Shown: positions 1 to 8,988, numbered from the stretch's first letter. The stretch: 21,040 bases of DNA from an uncultured Elusimicrobia bacterium (GCA_947168325.1 CAMVLN010000007.1:1-21040), one strand, 5' to 3'. Notes: generated by a model not told the origin, from the sequence alone. A program made the numbers and translations.

Positions 1-3000
1 ATTTTTTACTTCATTATTTGTCTGTTGTTTGGATTCTTCTTTTTTTGTCTGATTCTGTTTTTGTATTTTTTCTACTTCTTGTGCTTGTAATTGTTTTTCT
101 TTTTGTAGCAAAATTATATTATTAATTTCTTCTATTTCTTTTTCAACATTAAGTCCAAGTTTTTTAGCTTCTAAAAAATCTTTTAAAGCATATTCTATAT
201 TTTTTGTTTTCTTATACAATAATGCTCTTTTAAAATATAGTAAACCATCTGTTTGTTTTGATGAAGATATTAGATTAGAATACCCATTAATACATTCACT
301 AAATTTATTATTTTTTTCTAAATATTCTATTTTACTAATTAACAAATCTCTGTCTTCCGGATTAAGTTTTAGTGCCTCATCAAAGTTCTGAAAAGATTTA
401 GTAAAATCATTTAATTTAAAATATATTTTTGCTTTCAACCAATATAATGTATAGTCTGTTGATATTAAAGCTAAAGACTTTTCTATATTTTCTAATGCCA
501 TTTCATAATTTTGTTTATCATAATAAAATTGTGCTAAAAAATAAAAAACATCTTTATCACTAATACCCTTATTTACAGAGTTTATTAAATATGGTCCTGC
601 CTCATTAATATTATTTGTTTTTGACAAACTTATTCCAACATAAAAATCTATTTCTTTTTCTTGTTTTTTATATTCGTATATTTGCTTTAATAACACTATT
701 GCATCTTGATATTTTTTTAGATTAAAACATATTCGTGCTAGAAGATACTTGCTTTCTATATCTGATGCAAAATTAACAATAGACATTGCACCTTGGTATG
801 CTTCCACAAATTGTGATTGTTTGAAAAAATAATACACTCTTGAAAAGCATGCTAATTTATGTTCTGGGTCATAATCTAAAGCTGTTTCTATGTTTTTTAA
901 ATAGTTTTTGCCATCTCCAAGTTTTTGAAAAAGTAATGCTTTTTCATAGTATAAATCAGCATTTGCTACATCAATTTTTATGGCTTTATCTATTATTGAT
1001 ATAGCTTCTTGGTATTTTTTTAACCCTTTATAAGCCTTTGCTTGCCCGATATATAATTCTATATCTTTATTTGAAAGTTTTATTGCTATATCATACTCTG
1101 CTATAGCTTCTTTATATTTTGACTCTTTTATATATAATTCTGCTCTTTCTTTATAATAACTCACATTATTGTTATCTTTAGCTAAAACAGAAATTATGTC
1201 TTCTATAGAGTTTGGTTCAGAAATTTCTTGCCCTTCTCCATTTTTAGTAATTTGAATTTTTTTATTTTTATCAAACTTATTTTCTTTTTCTATTTCTTTT
1301 ACAATTAAATTTTTATTTTCTGAAATATTATTTATATTTTTTTCTTCTAAAACTTCTTGAATATCAGTATCAGTATTATTTTTTTCTTTTTCTATATTCT
1401 GTGATGAGTTTTCTTTTTTATCATCCAAACAAAAATATTTCTTTAAATCTAAAAAACTAGAATCCAATTTTATAAATTTATTTTCTATTAATATTTTTAA
1501 AGCTATATCATAATTTTCTATAGCATTTATTAATTTATCTGTATTTCTATAAACAATACCTCTATAAAAATAAGCACACACATTATTTTTATCCATACTT
1601 ATAACAAAATCTATATCATCTAATGCTTTTTGATAAAGTTTCATATTTATGTATAAGTTAATTCTTTTTAAATATAAGTCTACATTACTAGGTTGATATT
1701 CTATTAGTTTTGTATAATCTTCAAGAGCTTTTATAAGATTGTTTGACAAAACAAAAGCTTGTGCTCTTAACTCTAAACATATTATATTTGCTTTATCTCT
1801 ATCTAACACTTCTGTAGATATTTTTATACATTGCTCATAGTCTTTCTCTAATAATTCCGTTTTTGCTTTTGAAATTTTTGTCTCTATATTTTCAGCTCCT
1901 GTTTTTAATGTTTTACTTATATTCCTTGCTACTTCATCATAAGATTCAATATTTAAAACTTCTTTTGTTTTTTTTATCAGTGTAGCTTCATCTTTATTAG
2001 AATTTTGTTTTATATAAGCTTTAGTTTGTTTTTGTAAATTTAAATTTTTAAGAATAAAATCTCTATTTAACAACACATCAGTGTTTTTATAACCTAAAGA
2101 AATTGCTTTATCAATATTTTCTAAAGCTACATCATATCTTTTAAAATAAATATTGCATAAACTTAAATAAAAACTACTTTCTGCAATACAGTATTCAAAT
2201 TCAATAGATTTATTAAAATCGTTAAAAGCATCTTCATACTTTTTTTCTTTTATATAACATAATCCTCTTATATAATAACTTTCTGCAAAATTAGAATTTT
2301 TATTTATATTTTCTGAAAGTATATCTATAGCTTGTGTATATTTTTCTAAATTAAATAAAATTTGTGCTTTAGCATAAAACAATTCTGGCCTGTTATAAGT
2401 ATCATTTTTGATAGCAACATCAAAATTATCCAAAGACTCTTTATAATTTTGTTTTAACAAATTTATATAACCCAATATTAAATAGCAAACACTATTATTA
2501 GGCATAACTTCTATTGCTTGATAAATTTCTTCAACTGCTTTTTGCAAATCATTTTTTGATAAAAAAATATTTGCTCTAGCAATATATGGAAGAATAAAAG
2601 AAAAATCTAATTCTGTTGCTTGATAATAAAACTTTAAAGCTTCATCCTTTAAATTTTTATACAAATACAAGTTAGCTAAATTGTAATAGCCATAGCAATC
2701 CTCTGGACATAACTCTATTGCTTTTTCGAAATCTTGTTTTGCAAGACTCTCTTCCATTTTTTTTCTATAAAGATTTCCTCTATTATTTAGAACAAAGGCA
2801 TCTTCCGGTTTTAATTTTAGAGCTTCGTTAAAATCATATAAAGATTTATCTAAATCATCTATTATATAGTATGCTATTCCCCTATTTGTAAAAGCATACC
2901 TATTTCTCGGATTTAACTCTATTGCTTTTGTAAAATCACTTATAGCTTTTTTATGTTCAGAAACCATCCTATATGCCATTGCTCTACCATAAAAAGCTAA

Positions 3001-3492
3001 TCCTATGTTTGAGTCCAATTTTATTGCTTTTGTAAAATATTCTATTGCATCATTAAATCTTGATTGACATATCATTACATCACCTAACCTAATATAAATT
3101 TTAGGGTTTGCATTAGTAGAAAATTTAATGACTTGCTTAAAATCCTGTTCAGCTAAATCAACTTCCTTTATATTAAAATAACTTTCTCCTCTAGATATGT
3201 ATGAATATACAAAGTTTTTATTTAAATCTATTGATTTTGAAAAATCTTCTATAGCTTTTCTATGTTGTTTTTTTTTAGAAAAAATATAACCTCTTTTGTA
3301 ATAAGCAAGTGCATTTGTAGCATTTAGCATAATGATTGAAGAATATCGTTCTATCAATTGATTTAAAAATTTTATATTTTTTGTGTCTGTACAAGAATTA
3401 ATTTGTATAGAATATTTTGTTGGATAATAACTCATATCCTCACAAAGTTCTTTAATAAAAACTTCTATAACTTTTTTATAATCAATATTCAT
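1..3492 (-). CDS. Giant tetratricopeptide-repeat (TPR) protein, C-terminus beyond window
   Basis: Reading from ATG at 3492, the frame stays open without a stop to base 1, giving at least 1164 residues; the end lies outside the window. I translated it throughout and see roughly 26 TPR-like units of about 34 residues in three blocks: about 12 at residues 58-475, 4 at about 545-685, and 10 at about 770-1110. Typical unit endings are KAIELNP, EALKLKPED and KAIKLDSN. The blocks are separated by Lys/Glu/Asn-rich linkers (about 480-540 and 690-765), and the visible tail after about 1120 is Gln/Lys/Glu-rich. There is no signal peptide or membrane segment, so a cytosolic protein-binding scaffold is inferred; partners are unknown. 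It starts 20 nt after the 64-residue membrane protein and is probably cotranscribed with it. No strong Shine-Dalgarno is visible. An enzymatic domain beyond the left edge cannot be excluded. Confidence 0.9.
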   Translation of the reverse strand, partial: MNIDYKKVIEVFIKELCEDMSYYPTKYSIQINSCTDTKNIKFLNQLIERYSSIIMLNATNALAYYKRGYIFSKKKQHRKAIEDFSKSIDLNKNFVYSYISRGESYFNIKEVDLAEQDFKQVIKFSTNANPKIYIRLGDVMICQSRFNDAIEYFTKAIKLDSNIGLAFYGRAMAYRMVSEHKKAISDFTKAIELNPRNRYAFTNRGIAYYIIDDLDKSLYDFNEALKLKPEDAFVLNNRGNLYRKKMEESLAKQDFEKAIELCPEDCYGYYNLANLYLYKNLKDEALKFYYQATELDFSFILPYIARANIFLSKNDLQKAVEEIYQAIEVMPNNSVCYLILGYINLLKQNYKESLDNFDVAIKNDTYNRPELFYAKAQILFNLEKYTQAIDILSENINKNSNFAESYYIRGLCYIKEKKYEDAFNDFNKSIEFEYCIAESSFYLSLCNIYFKRYDVALENIDKAISLGYKNTDVLLNRDFILKNLNLQKQTKAYIKQNSNKDEATLIKKTKEVLNIESYDEVARNISKTLKTGAENIETKISKAKTELLEKDYEQCIKISTEVLDRDKANIICLELRAQAFVLSNNLIKALEDYTKLIEYQPSNVDLYLKRINLYINMKLYQKALDDIDFVISMDKNNVCAYFYRGIVYRNTDKLINAIENYDIALKILIENKFIKLDSSFLDLKKYFCLDDKKENSSQNIEKEKNNTDTDIQEVLEEKNINNISENKNLIVKEIEKENKFDKNKKIQITKNGEGQEISEPNSIEDIISVLAKDNNNVSYYKERAELYIKESKYKEAIAEYDIAIKLSNKDIELYIGQAKAYKGLKKYQEAISIIDKAIKIDVANADLYYEKALLFQKLGDGKNYLKNIETALDYDPEHKLACFSRVYYFFKQSQFVEAYQGAMSIVNFASDIESKYLLARICFNLKKYQDAIVLLKQIYEYKKQEKEIDFYVGISLSKTNNINEAGPYLINSVNKGISDKDVFYFLAQFYYDKQNYEMALENIEKSLALISTDYTLYWLKAKIYFKLNDFTKSFQNFDEALKLNPEDRDLLISKIEYLEKNNKFSECINGYSNLISSSKQTDGLLYFKRALLYKKTKNIEYALKDFLEAKKLGLNVEKEIEEINNIILLQKEKQLQAQEVEKIQKQNQTKKEESKQQTNNEVKN

Positions 3493-3512
3493 TTTTCAAA
3501 TTTCAACAAGTA

Positions 3513-3707
3513 CTACTTCTTCTTAATATAATTACCTATAACCAAACCAACAAACATTCCAACAACTATTCCCATTAAAATGTCTGTTATACCAACAATT
3601 GCAATAATGACACCCAAAAAAGCTCCTATTATCAAACCTTCAACATCGTAGCTCTTTACATTATTTTCTTTTTGTTCTAAATTTTTATTACTTTCCATAT
3701 TATTCAT
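3513..3707 (-). CDS. Small membrane protein with two glycine-zipper helices
   Basis: This 64-residue protein has a charged, Asn/Glu/Lys-rich N-terminus (residues 1-20), two hydrophobic helices (about 22-40 and 42-60) and a KKK tail. Each helix carries a Gly every fourth residue: G24, G28, G32 (then A36), and G46, G50, G54, G58. This is the GxxxG zipper pattern that lets helices pack closely. The only acidic residue between the helices is D42. No family is recognised; an oligomerising inner-membrane protein is an inference. The start is uncertain: ATG at 3707 and ATG at 3698 are both possible and neither has a clear Shine-Dalgarno. A promoter-like sequence lies about 50 nt upstream, overlapping the end of the nucleotidyltransferase gene. 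The giant TPR gene begins 20 nt downstream, so this could be a membrane partner of the TPR scaffold. Confidence 0.65.
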   Translation of the reverse strand: MNNMESNKNLEQKENNVKSYDVEGLIIGAFLGVIIAIVGITDILMGIVVGMFVGLVIGNYIKKK

Positions 3708-3754
3708 ATATTTTTGATATCAAACTTTATTTCATTATATCTCTCTTTGCACTT

Positions 3755-3784
3755 ATTATATAATTATGTCTACTACTTTTTCAA
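3755..3784 (-). promoter_or_regulatory. Sigma70-like promoter for the zipper protein/TPR unit
   Basis: On the minus strand TTGAAA (3784-3779), an 18-bp spacer and TATAAT (3760-3755) match the bacterial housekeeping consensus well. The -35 box lies inside the last codons of the upstream nucleotidyltransferase gene. The -10 is about 48 nt before the ATG at 3707. In such AT-rich DNA, chance matches are common. Confidence 0.45.
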
Positions 3785-5122
3785 TATAATTTCTAATTTA
3801 CTAATAACTTCTTCTTTTGATATTTTAGGATTTTCAAATTGTAACTCCTTTATGTATTGTTTTGCTTGACTTATCCATTTTCCAGCAGGTTTATTACAAA
3901 TTTTTATTAATTCATTTCCATCAAATAATTCTTTTTGTGAAACTAACATATTTCTCTTTTGTAAAAATCTTACTCTATCAAATAATTCTGTATTATTTTC
4001 TTTACTGTCTGCAATATATAACAACTCAACATTTTTTATATTATCCTTTAATTTATCAGCAAATTTTCTAACAGAAGAGTCTTTCCAACTACTTAAATAC
4101 ATTTTAGGATACCTATGATTTTCTATTAAAAAACATACTTGTTTTATAAAATCCATAGAATATTTTAATCTAATTAAAATCTGTTTAGCTAATTTAGAAC
4201 TTTTATATTCATAATTAATAAAAGATATGTTTTCATCAATACTAGTTTGAGGTTGTATTTTACCTATATCGTGTAATAAAGCAGAAATTCTTAACAATAA
4301 ATTGTTTGGAACTTTATCTAAAACATCCATAATATGTCTATAAACATCTTTATTATTATATTTTTTATGTTCTTTGACTTTTTGTGTTTTTTTTAATTCA
4401 GCAAGTATAATTTTTAATAAACCAATATTATCTAACATTTTAAAAGCCTTTGATGGCTTATTTAATAAAAGAATTTTATTTATTTCATCTCTAATTCTTT
4501 CTTGAGAAATTATTGATATTCTATTAAAATTTTTTTTCATACTTTGGTATGTTTGCTGCTCTATACTAAAATTTAGTTGGAAAGATTGCCTAACAGCACG
4601 AAGTATTCTTAATGGATCTTGACTAAAAATAATATCTGAAGCCAATTCGTCAGTTACTCTAATAGTTTTATTTTTAATATCTTTTAAACCTTTGCCTGTT
4701 AAATCTAATAATTTAAAATCATTTAATCTTAAAAATAATGAATTTACCGTAAAATCTCTTCTTAAACAATCTTGTTCTAATGTTCCAATTTCTGTTTTAG
4801 GATTTCTAGAATTTATATCATAATATTCTTTTCTAGGCATAATAAATTCTATTTCTTTGCCATCTATAAGAAGTTTTGAAGTTGCAAACTTTTCAAAAAT
4901 TATAGGAGGATGTATTTTTAGTGTTTCAGCAACAAGTTTAGAAAACTCTATTCCTGCATTTTCTCCTTCAACCATAATATCTAAATCGTTTGGCTGCCTG
5001 TTTAAAATAATATCTCTAACAAATCCACCAACAGCATAAATAATAAAATTATTATCTTGTGCTATTTTTATAAGTTTATTAACTATTGATTTATACTCTT
5101 GCGGAATTTTTAATAAATTCAT
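3773..5122 (-). CDS. cca: tRNA nucleotidyltransferase / poly(A) polymerase family protein with HD domain
   Basis: This 449-residue class II nucleotidyltransferase probably completes or repairs the CCA end of tRNA, using CTP and ATP. The head domain has the GGFVRD motif (32-37) and the DLD metal-binding pair (46-48). RRD follows at 121-123, DPLRILRAVR at 169-178 and an SQERIRDE segment at 206-213, as expected for the neck and nucleotide-selecting region. A C-terminal HD domain includes LLHDIGK (282-288), which in relatives can act as a phosphohydrolase. The family also contains A-adding, CC-adding and poly(A) enzymes that motifs alone do not separate; no second copy is visible here to suggest split activity. 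The start ATG at 5122 is the natural N-terminus. It follows the terminator of the acyl-CoA dehydrogenase unit, so it should have its own promoter in 5123-5253, though none stands out. Confidence 0.9.
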   Translation of the reverse strand: MNLLKIPQEYKSIVNKLIKIAQDNNFIIYAVGGFVRDIILNRQPNDLDIMVEGENAGIEFSKLVAETLKIHPPIIFEKFATSKLLIDGKEIEFIMPRKEYYDINSRNPKTEIGTLEQDCLRRDFTVNSLFLRLNDFKLLDLTGKGLKDIKNKTIRVTDELASDIIFSQDPLRILRAVRQSFQLNFSIEQQTYQSMKKNFNRISIISQERIRDEINKILLLNKPSKAFKMLDNIGLLKIILAELKKTQKVKEHKKYNNKDVYRHIMDVLDKVPNNLLLRISALLHDIGKIQPQTSIDENISFINYEYKSSKLAKQILIRLKYSMDFIKQVCFLIENHRYPKMYLSSWKDSSVRKFADKLKDNIKNVELLYIADSKENNTELFDRVRFLQKRNMLVSQKELFDGNELIKICNKPAGKWISQAKQYIKELQFENPKISKEEVISKLEIILKK

Positions 5123-5253
5123 TTAAGTATTTTATAAAAAAATTTATTTATAATCTAACAAAAATACAAAATTTTTTATTTAATATCTGTTTGATAAGAT
5201 TAAATTGTTCTTGTTTTAATGCTTAACTAAACTTTTAACATAATTTTTTAAAC

Positions 5254-5287
5254 AAAAAAATAGGAAGATACTTGTACCTTCCTATTT
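5254..5287 (-). terminator. Rho-independent terminator after acyl-CoA dehydrogenase
   Basis: A perfect 10-bp inverted repeat, AAATAGGAAG (5258-5267) and CTTCCTATTT (5278-5287), encloses a 10-nt loop. Read on the minus strand it is followed by a run of T (5260-5254). It lies about 30 nt after the stop codon at 5319 and is the clearest intrinsic terminator in the window. Confidence 0.85.
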
Positions 5288-5318
5288 ATTCATTAATTTT
5301 TAAGATATAATCTTTAGA

Positions 5319-6500
5319 TTACTTCGCTGTTTTTGCTTGTTCTTTTATTAAATTCAATGCAATTTCATTTTTTTGTATTTGGCTTGTTCCTTCATACAAT
5401 GTTGTAATTTTTGCATCTCTCATCATTTTTTCTACAGGATATTCTTTACAATACCCATATCCACCAAATATTTGAACAGCATCTGTTGTAACTTGCATCG
5501 CCACCTCACCAGCAAACAATTTTGCCATTGCAGACTCTTTACTTGTTCTAACTCTATCTTTAGGATCTTTTTTATTATTTTCATCTATTGTTCTTGCAAC
5601 CTGATAAACTAATGCTCTTGCTGCTTCAACTTTTGTTGCCATATCTGCAAGCATATGTTGTATTCCTTGAAAAGATGCTATAGGTTGTCCAAACTGAACT
5701 CTTGTTCTTGCATACTTTGTTGCTTCTTCCAATGCACCTGCTGCTATACCTAAAGCCTGTGAAGCAACTCCAGGTCTTGACCCATCCAGTGTTGCTTGTG
5801 CTATCATAAGACCGTGCCCTTCTTTTCCTAATAATTGGCTTTTATGAACTTTGCAATTATTAAATATCAATTCTCTTGTTGCTGAAGCTCTAATACCCAT
5901 TTTATTTTCTTTTTTACCGAAAGTAAATCCTTCTGCCCCTTTTTCAACTATAAAACAAGAAATTCCTCTTGCCCCTCTTGAAGGATTTGTTTTTGCAAAA
6001 ACCGTATAAGTTTCTGCTTCACCAGCATTCGTTATAAAACATTTTGTACCATTAAGAATATAATAATCACCATCTTTTACTGCTGTTGTTTTCATACCAG
6101 TTGCATCTGAACCTGCAGATGGCTCTGTTAAACCAAATGCTGCCAATTTTTTACCACTAGCAATATCCGGTAAATATTTTTGTTTTTGTTCCTCATTTCC
6201 TGCTATTAAAATAGGAAAAGTTCCAAGTGCCGTTGCTGCAAGTGCTAAAGCTATACCACCATCTACTTTGCACAGTTCTTCTGTAACTAAAACTAATCCC
6301 ATTATACCTTTTCCCAATCCACCATATTCTTCTGGAATATACAAACCACACATATCTGCATTAGCTAATTCTTTTACAATATCCCAAGGAAATATTTCTT
6401 CTTCATCATATTTTTCTCTTACAGGTTTAATTTTTTCTTGAGCAATTTGTCTTGCTGTATCAACAATCATTTGCTCTTCTTCGCTTAAAAAATAATTCAT
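5319..6500 (-). CDS. Acyl-CoA dehydrogenase, short-chain/butyryl-CoA dehydrogenase-like
   Basis: This 393-residue flavoprotein catalyses alpha,beta-dehydrogenation of an acyl-CoA (or the reverse, as in butyryl-CoA dehydrogenases of fermenters), passing electrons to electron-transfer flavoprotein. The FAD/substrate motif LTEPSAGSD is at 124-132, and the catalytic base is Glu370 in YEGTSQI, the usual place in short- and medium-chain enzymes. IFGGYGY and PVEKMMRDAKI precede it. Length is normal for the family. The start at 6500 is supported by AAAAGGGAG ending 5 nt upstream. A promoter-like element and a strong terminator frame it as a single-gene unit. No etfAB, thiolase, crotonase or hydroxyacyl-CoA dehydrogenase is in the window, so chain length and direction cannot be settled. 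Confidence 0.95.
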   Translation of the reverse strand: MNYFLSEEEQMIVDTARQIAQEKIKPVREKYDEEEIFPWDIVKELANADMCGLYIPEEYGGLGKGIMGLVLVTEELCKVDGGIALALAATALGTFPILIAGNEEQKQKYLPDIASGKKLAAFGLTEPSAGSDATGMKTTAVKDGDYYILNGTKCFITNAGEAETYTVFAKTNPSRGARGISCFIVEKGAEGFTFGKKENKMGIRASATRELIFNNCKVHKSQLLGKEGHGLMIAQATLDGSRPGVASQALGIAAGALEEATKYARTRVQFGQPIASFQGIQHMLADMATKVEAARALVYQVARTIDENNKKDPKDRVRTSKESAMAKLFAGEVAMQVTTDAVQIFGGYGYCKEYPVEKMMRDAKITTLYEGTSQIQKNEIALNLIKEQAKTAK

Positions 6501-6525
6501 TTTTACTCCCTTTTAAAAACAAGCA

Positions 6526-6554
6526 TATATAAAATGTATACTTAAATTTTACAA
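6526..6554 (-). promoter_or_regulatory. Promoter upstream of acyl-CoA dehydrogenase
   Basis: Minus-strand TTGTAA (6554-6549), a 17-bp spacer and TATATA (6531-6526) lie about 25 bp before the start codon. The Shine-Dalgarno AAAAGGGAG (6514-6506) sits between them. The rest of the 280-bp gap 6501-6780 shows AT-rich sequence without a gene I can support. Confidence 0.4.
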
Positions 6555-6780
6555 CTCAAAACCAAGTTTATAGCTTAATAACCAATAAAGATTTAGTTTA
6601 CGATATCAACAAAAATTTTATAATTTTTTATTTTTGTAAAACAAAAAAAATTAAAAATCAATCATTAAATTAACTACATGTTTTAAATCATAATTATTTC
6701 TTTCATCACACTTTATCATATTCATATTCACTCATCTATACTTAAATGCCTGTTAAACACATAAACATACTTCAAATTTT

Positions 6781-7464
6781 CTATTTTTCTAAATTATTTT
6801 GCAACCATTCAAAGGCTTGCTGTGCGGAATTATGCTCTGCCTCTTTTTTTGACTTTCCTTTACCAACCCCAAATTTTTTATTTTTTATAAAAACTGCAAC
6901 TTCAAAATTTTTATCATGATCCTTACCGTACTCGTTAACAACTTTATATTGCGGTAAAGTTTGAAATATTGCTTGAACTAACTCTTGTAAAGAACTCTTG
7001 TAATCTATTAAATTGATATTTTGTTTCAATACTAAAAATTTTTCAATAAAATTTTTTATTTTTTCAAAGTTTGAATCTAAAAATATAGCTCCAACAATAG
7101 CTTCAAAAGAATCACACAACAACGAATCTCTTTGCCTTGCAAAATTTAATTCTTCACTTTTACTAATTAAAATAAATTTATCCAACTTTATTTTTCTAGC
7201 CCAAAAACTAAGAACCTTTGCAGAAACAATCTGTGCCTTTATTTGCGATAGCTTTCCTTCATCGTCTGCATATTTTGTATACAAATACAGACTTACAACA
7301 GCGGACAGAACACTATCTCCTAAAAATTCCATCCGCTCATTACAATATTTCAATCCTTTTTCTGAAGCATAAGATCTATGAGTTAATGCTATTTTCAATA
7401 AATCTAAATTTTTGAATTTATATCCCAATAAATCTTGAATACTATTATCAAAACTACCCAACAT
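6781..7464 (-). CDS. rnc: Ribonuclease III
   Basis: This 227-residue protein is a double-strand-specific endoribonuclease acting on rRNA precursors and other structured RNAs. The signature NERMEFLGD is at 42-50, and the metal-binding acids are E43, E46, D50, D118 and E121, at the same spacings as in characterised enzymes. A C-terminal double-stranded-RNA-binding domain covers about 153-222, ending in the KSKKEAEHNSAQQAF helix. I chose ATG at 7464 over upstream codons because it gives the normal N-terminus and length. It overlaps the fabF stop (7454) by 11 nt and has no Shine-Dalgarno, so translation is probably coupled to fabF. The fabF-rnc order is common in bacteria. No convincing terminator follows. 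Confidence 0.95.
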   Translation of the reverse strand: MLGSFDNSIQDLLGYKFKNLDLLKIALTHRSYASEKGLKYCNERMEFLGDSVLSAVVSLYLYTKYADDEGKLSQIKAQIVSAKVLSFWARKIKLDKFILISKSEELNFARQRDSLLCDSFEAIVGAIFLDSNFEKIKNFIEKFLVLKQNINLIDYKSSLQELVQAIFQTLPQYKVVNEYGKDHDKNFEVAVFIKNKKFGVGKGKSKKEAEHNSAQQAFEWLQNNLEK

Positions 7465-8698
7465 AATTTTTAAATACAATTGCCGCATTGTGACCACCAA
7501 ATCCTAACGAATTTGATAAACCACAATTAATTTGTTGTTGTCTTGCTTTGTTTGGAACATAGTCAAGATCACATTCAGGATCTGGAGTTTCATAATTTAT
7601 TGTAGGATGAATGAAACCTTCTTTCATACACAATACTGTCGCAATTGCTTCAACAGCTCCTGTAGCTCCAAGTAAATGTCCTGTCATAGATTTTGTAGAA
7701 TTTATAGGAATCTTATATGCTTTATTCCCAAAAACTTTTTTTATTGCAATTGTCTCACCTAAATCATTTAAATGAGTTGATGTACCATGTGCATTAATAT
7801 AATCTATATCATCTTTAGAAATATCTGCATCTAAAATAGCCTTTTCTATTGCAATTACTGTACCTTTTGCTTCAGGATCTGGAGCAGTCATATGGTAAGC
7901 ATCATCTGAAGCACCATATCCTAAAACTTCAGCATAAATTTTTGCATCTCTTTTTAAAGCATGTTCTAAAGTTTCAAATACAAGAATACCTGCCCCTTCA
8001 CCTATCATAAAACCATCTCTGTTTTTATCAAAAGGTCTTGATGCAGTTTTAATATCATCATTTCTTGTAGAAAGAGCTTTTAAGCTACAAAAACCTGCTA
8101 CTCCAATAGGGGTAACCGCACTTTCTGTTCCACCGGTAATAATAACATCTGCATCCCCACATCTTAAAAGGCGCAATGCATCTCCCATTGCATGATTAGA
8201 TGAAGCACATGCACTGGTTACTGTATAATTAGGTCCTGTAATACCATATTCTATAGCAATTTCACCAGGCAACATATTTGCAATTAACATAGGTATTAAA
8301 AAAGGACTAACTCTTTTTGGCCCTTTTGAAATTAAGGTCGTATGTTCTTGTTCAAGAATATCCATACCACCCATACCTGTTCCAGTGATACAACCAATCC
8401 TAGATTTATCTTCTTTTTCAAAATTTAAACCAGAATCATGTATTGCCATTTTTGTTGCTGCCACACCAAGCTGGATAAATCTTGAACTCCTTCTAGCATT
8501 TTTTTTATCCATATAATCTTCAGCTTTAAAGTTTTTTCCTAGACCTGCAAACTTTACACTAAAATCTGAAGTATCAAAAGTATCTATAAAAGATGCTCCT
8601 GATTTACCATCTTTTAAAGCATTAACAAAATCCCTACAACCCACACCTATAGGTGCCACAACACCCATACCTGTAATAACTATTCTTTTTGTTCCCAT
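7454..8698 (-). CDS. fabF: 3-oxoacyl-[acyl-carrier-protein] synthase II (KAS II)
   Basis: This 414-residue condensing enzyme extends acyl-ACP with malonyl-ACP. The Cys-His-His triad is visible: Cys164 in TSACASS, His304 in NAHGTSTHLND and His341 in KSMTGHLLGATGA, with the family Lys at 336. The glycine-rich C-terminal SLGFGGHNAA motif is intact. Length is normal. It lies 35 nt after acpP and overlaps rnc by 11 nt. The Shine-Dalgarno is weak. As no fabB is visible, it may be the main elongating synthase. Confidence 0.97.
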   Translation of the reverse strand: MGTKRIVITGMGVVAPIGVGCRDFVNALKDGKSGASFIDTFDTSDFSVKFAGLGKNFKAEDYMDKKNARRSSRFIQLGVAATKMAIHDSGLNFEKEDKSRIGCITGTGMGGMDILEQEHTTLISKGPKRVSPFLIPMLIANMLPGEIAIEYGITGPNYTVTSACASSNHAMGDALRLLRCGDADVIITGGTESAVTPIGVAGFCSLKALSTRNDDIKTASRPFDKNRDGFMIGEGAGILVFETLEHALKRDAKIYAEVLGYGASDDAYHMTAPDPEAKGTVIAIEKAILDADISKDDIDYINAHGTSTHLNDLGETIAIKKVFGNKAYKIPINSTKSMTGHLLGATGAVEAIATVLCMKEGFIHPTINYETPDPECDLDYVPNKARQQQINCGLSNSLGFGGHNAAIVFKNYVG

Positions 8699-8733
8699 AA
8701 TAAAACCAACTTTATTTTATTTATCTATACTTA

Positions 8734-8973
8734 CTATTTAGCTTGATGAGCTTTAATATATTCTATTGCTTGACCTACTGATAAAATTTTTTCTGCTTCT
8801 TCATCCGGAATTTCAATACCAAACTCTTCTTCAAATGCCATAACCAATTCTACTGTATCTAAAGAATCGGCACCTAAATCATTTATAAAAGATGCATCTG
8901 GAACTACTTCTTGTGGATCTACACCTAATTGTTCAACGATAATTTCTTTTACTTTTGCTTCTATGTCTGCCAT
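8734..8973 (-). CDS. acpP: Acyl carrier protein
   Basis: This 79-residue acidic protein carries growing acyl chains on a 4'-phosphopantetheine arm. The attachment serine is Ser37 in [19 protein letters not shown] place the start at ATG 8973 (MADIEAKV) rather than at the upstream in-frame ATG at 9015. The shorter form matches normal ACP length, and AGGAGG lies 9 nt before it. The 14-residue extension is basic and unlike any ACP. The 74-nt gap from fabG is the widest in the fab operon and includes a small hairpin (GAGTTT/AAACTC, 8999-9013) and a TATAAA box, so an extra promoter for high ACP output is possible but unproven. Confidence 0.97.
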   Translation of the reverse strand: MADIEAKVKEIIVEQLGVDPQEVVPDASFINDLGADSLDTVELVMAFEEEFGIEIPDEEAEKILSVGQAIEYIKAHQAK

Positions 8974-8982
8974 AATTTTTGG

Positions 8983-8988
8983 CCTCCT
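8983..8988 (-). promoter_or_regulatory. Strong ribosome-binding site of acpP
   Basis: Minus-strand AGGAGG lies 9 nt before ATG 8973. It decides the acpP start in favour of the 79-residue form and is among the strongest Shine-Dalgarno sequences in the window. Confidence 0.85.

Noticed and set aside
6640..6730. Short minus-strand ORF of about 24 codons beginning MNMIKCDE in the gap before the dehydrogenase
   Set aside because: It has no good ribosome-binding site or recognisable family and is short enough to be chance.
7013..7372. Open plus-strand frame of 119 codons inside rnc
   Set aside because: It is the antisense shadow of rnc, with no ribosome-binding site and low-complexity composition.
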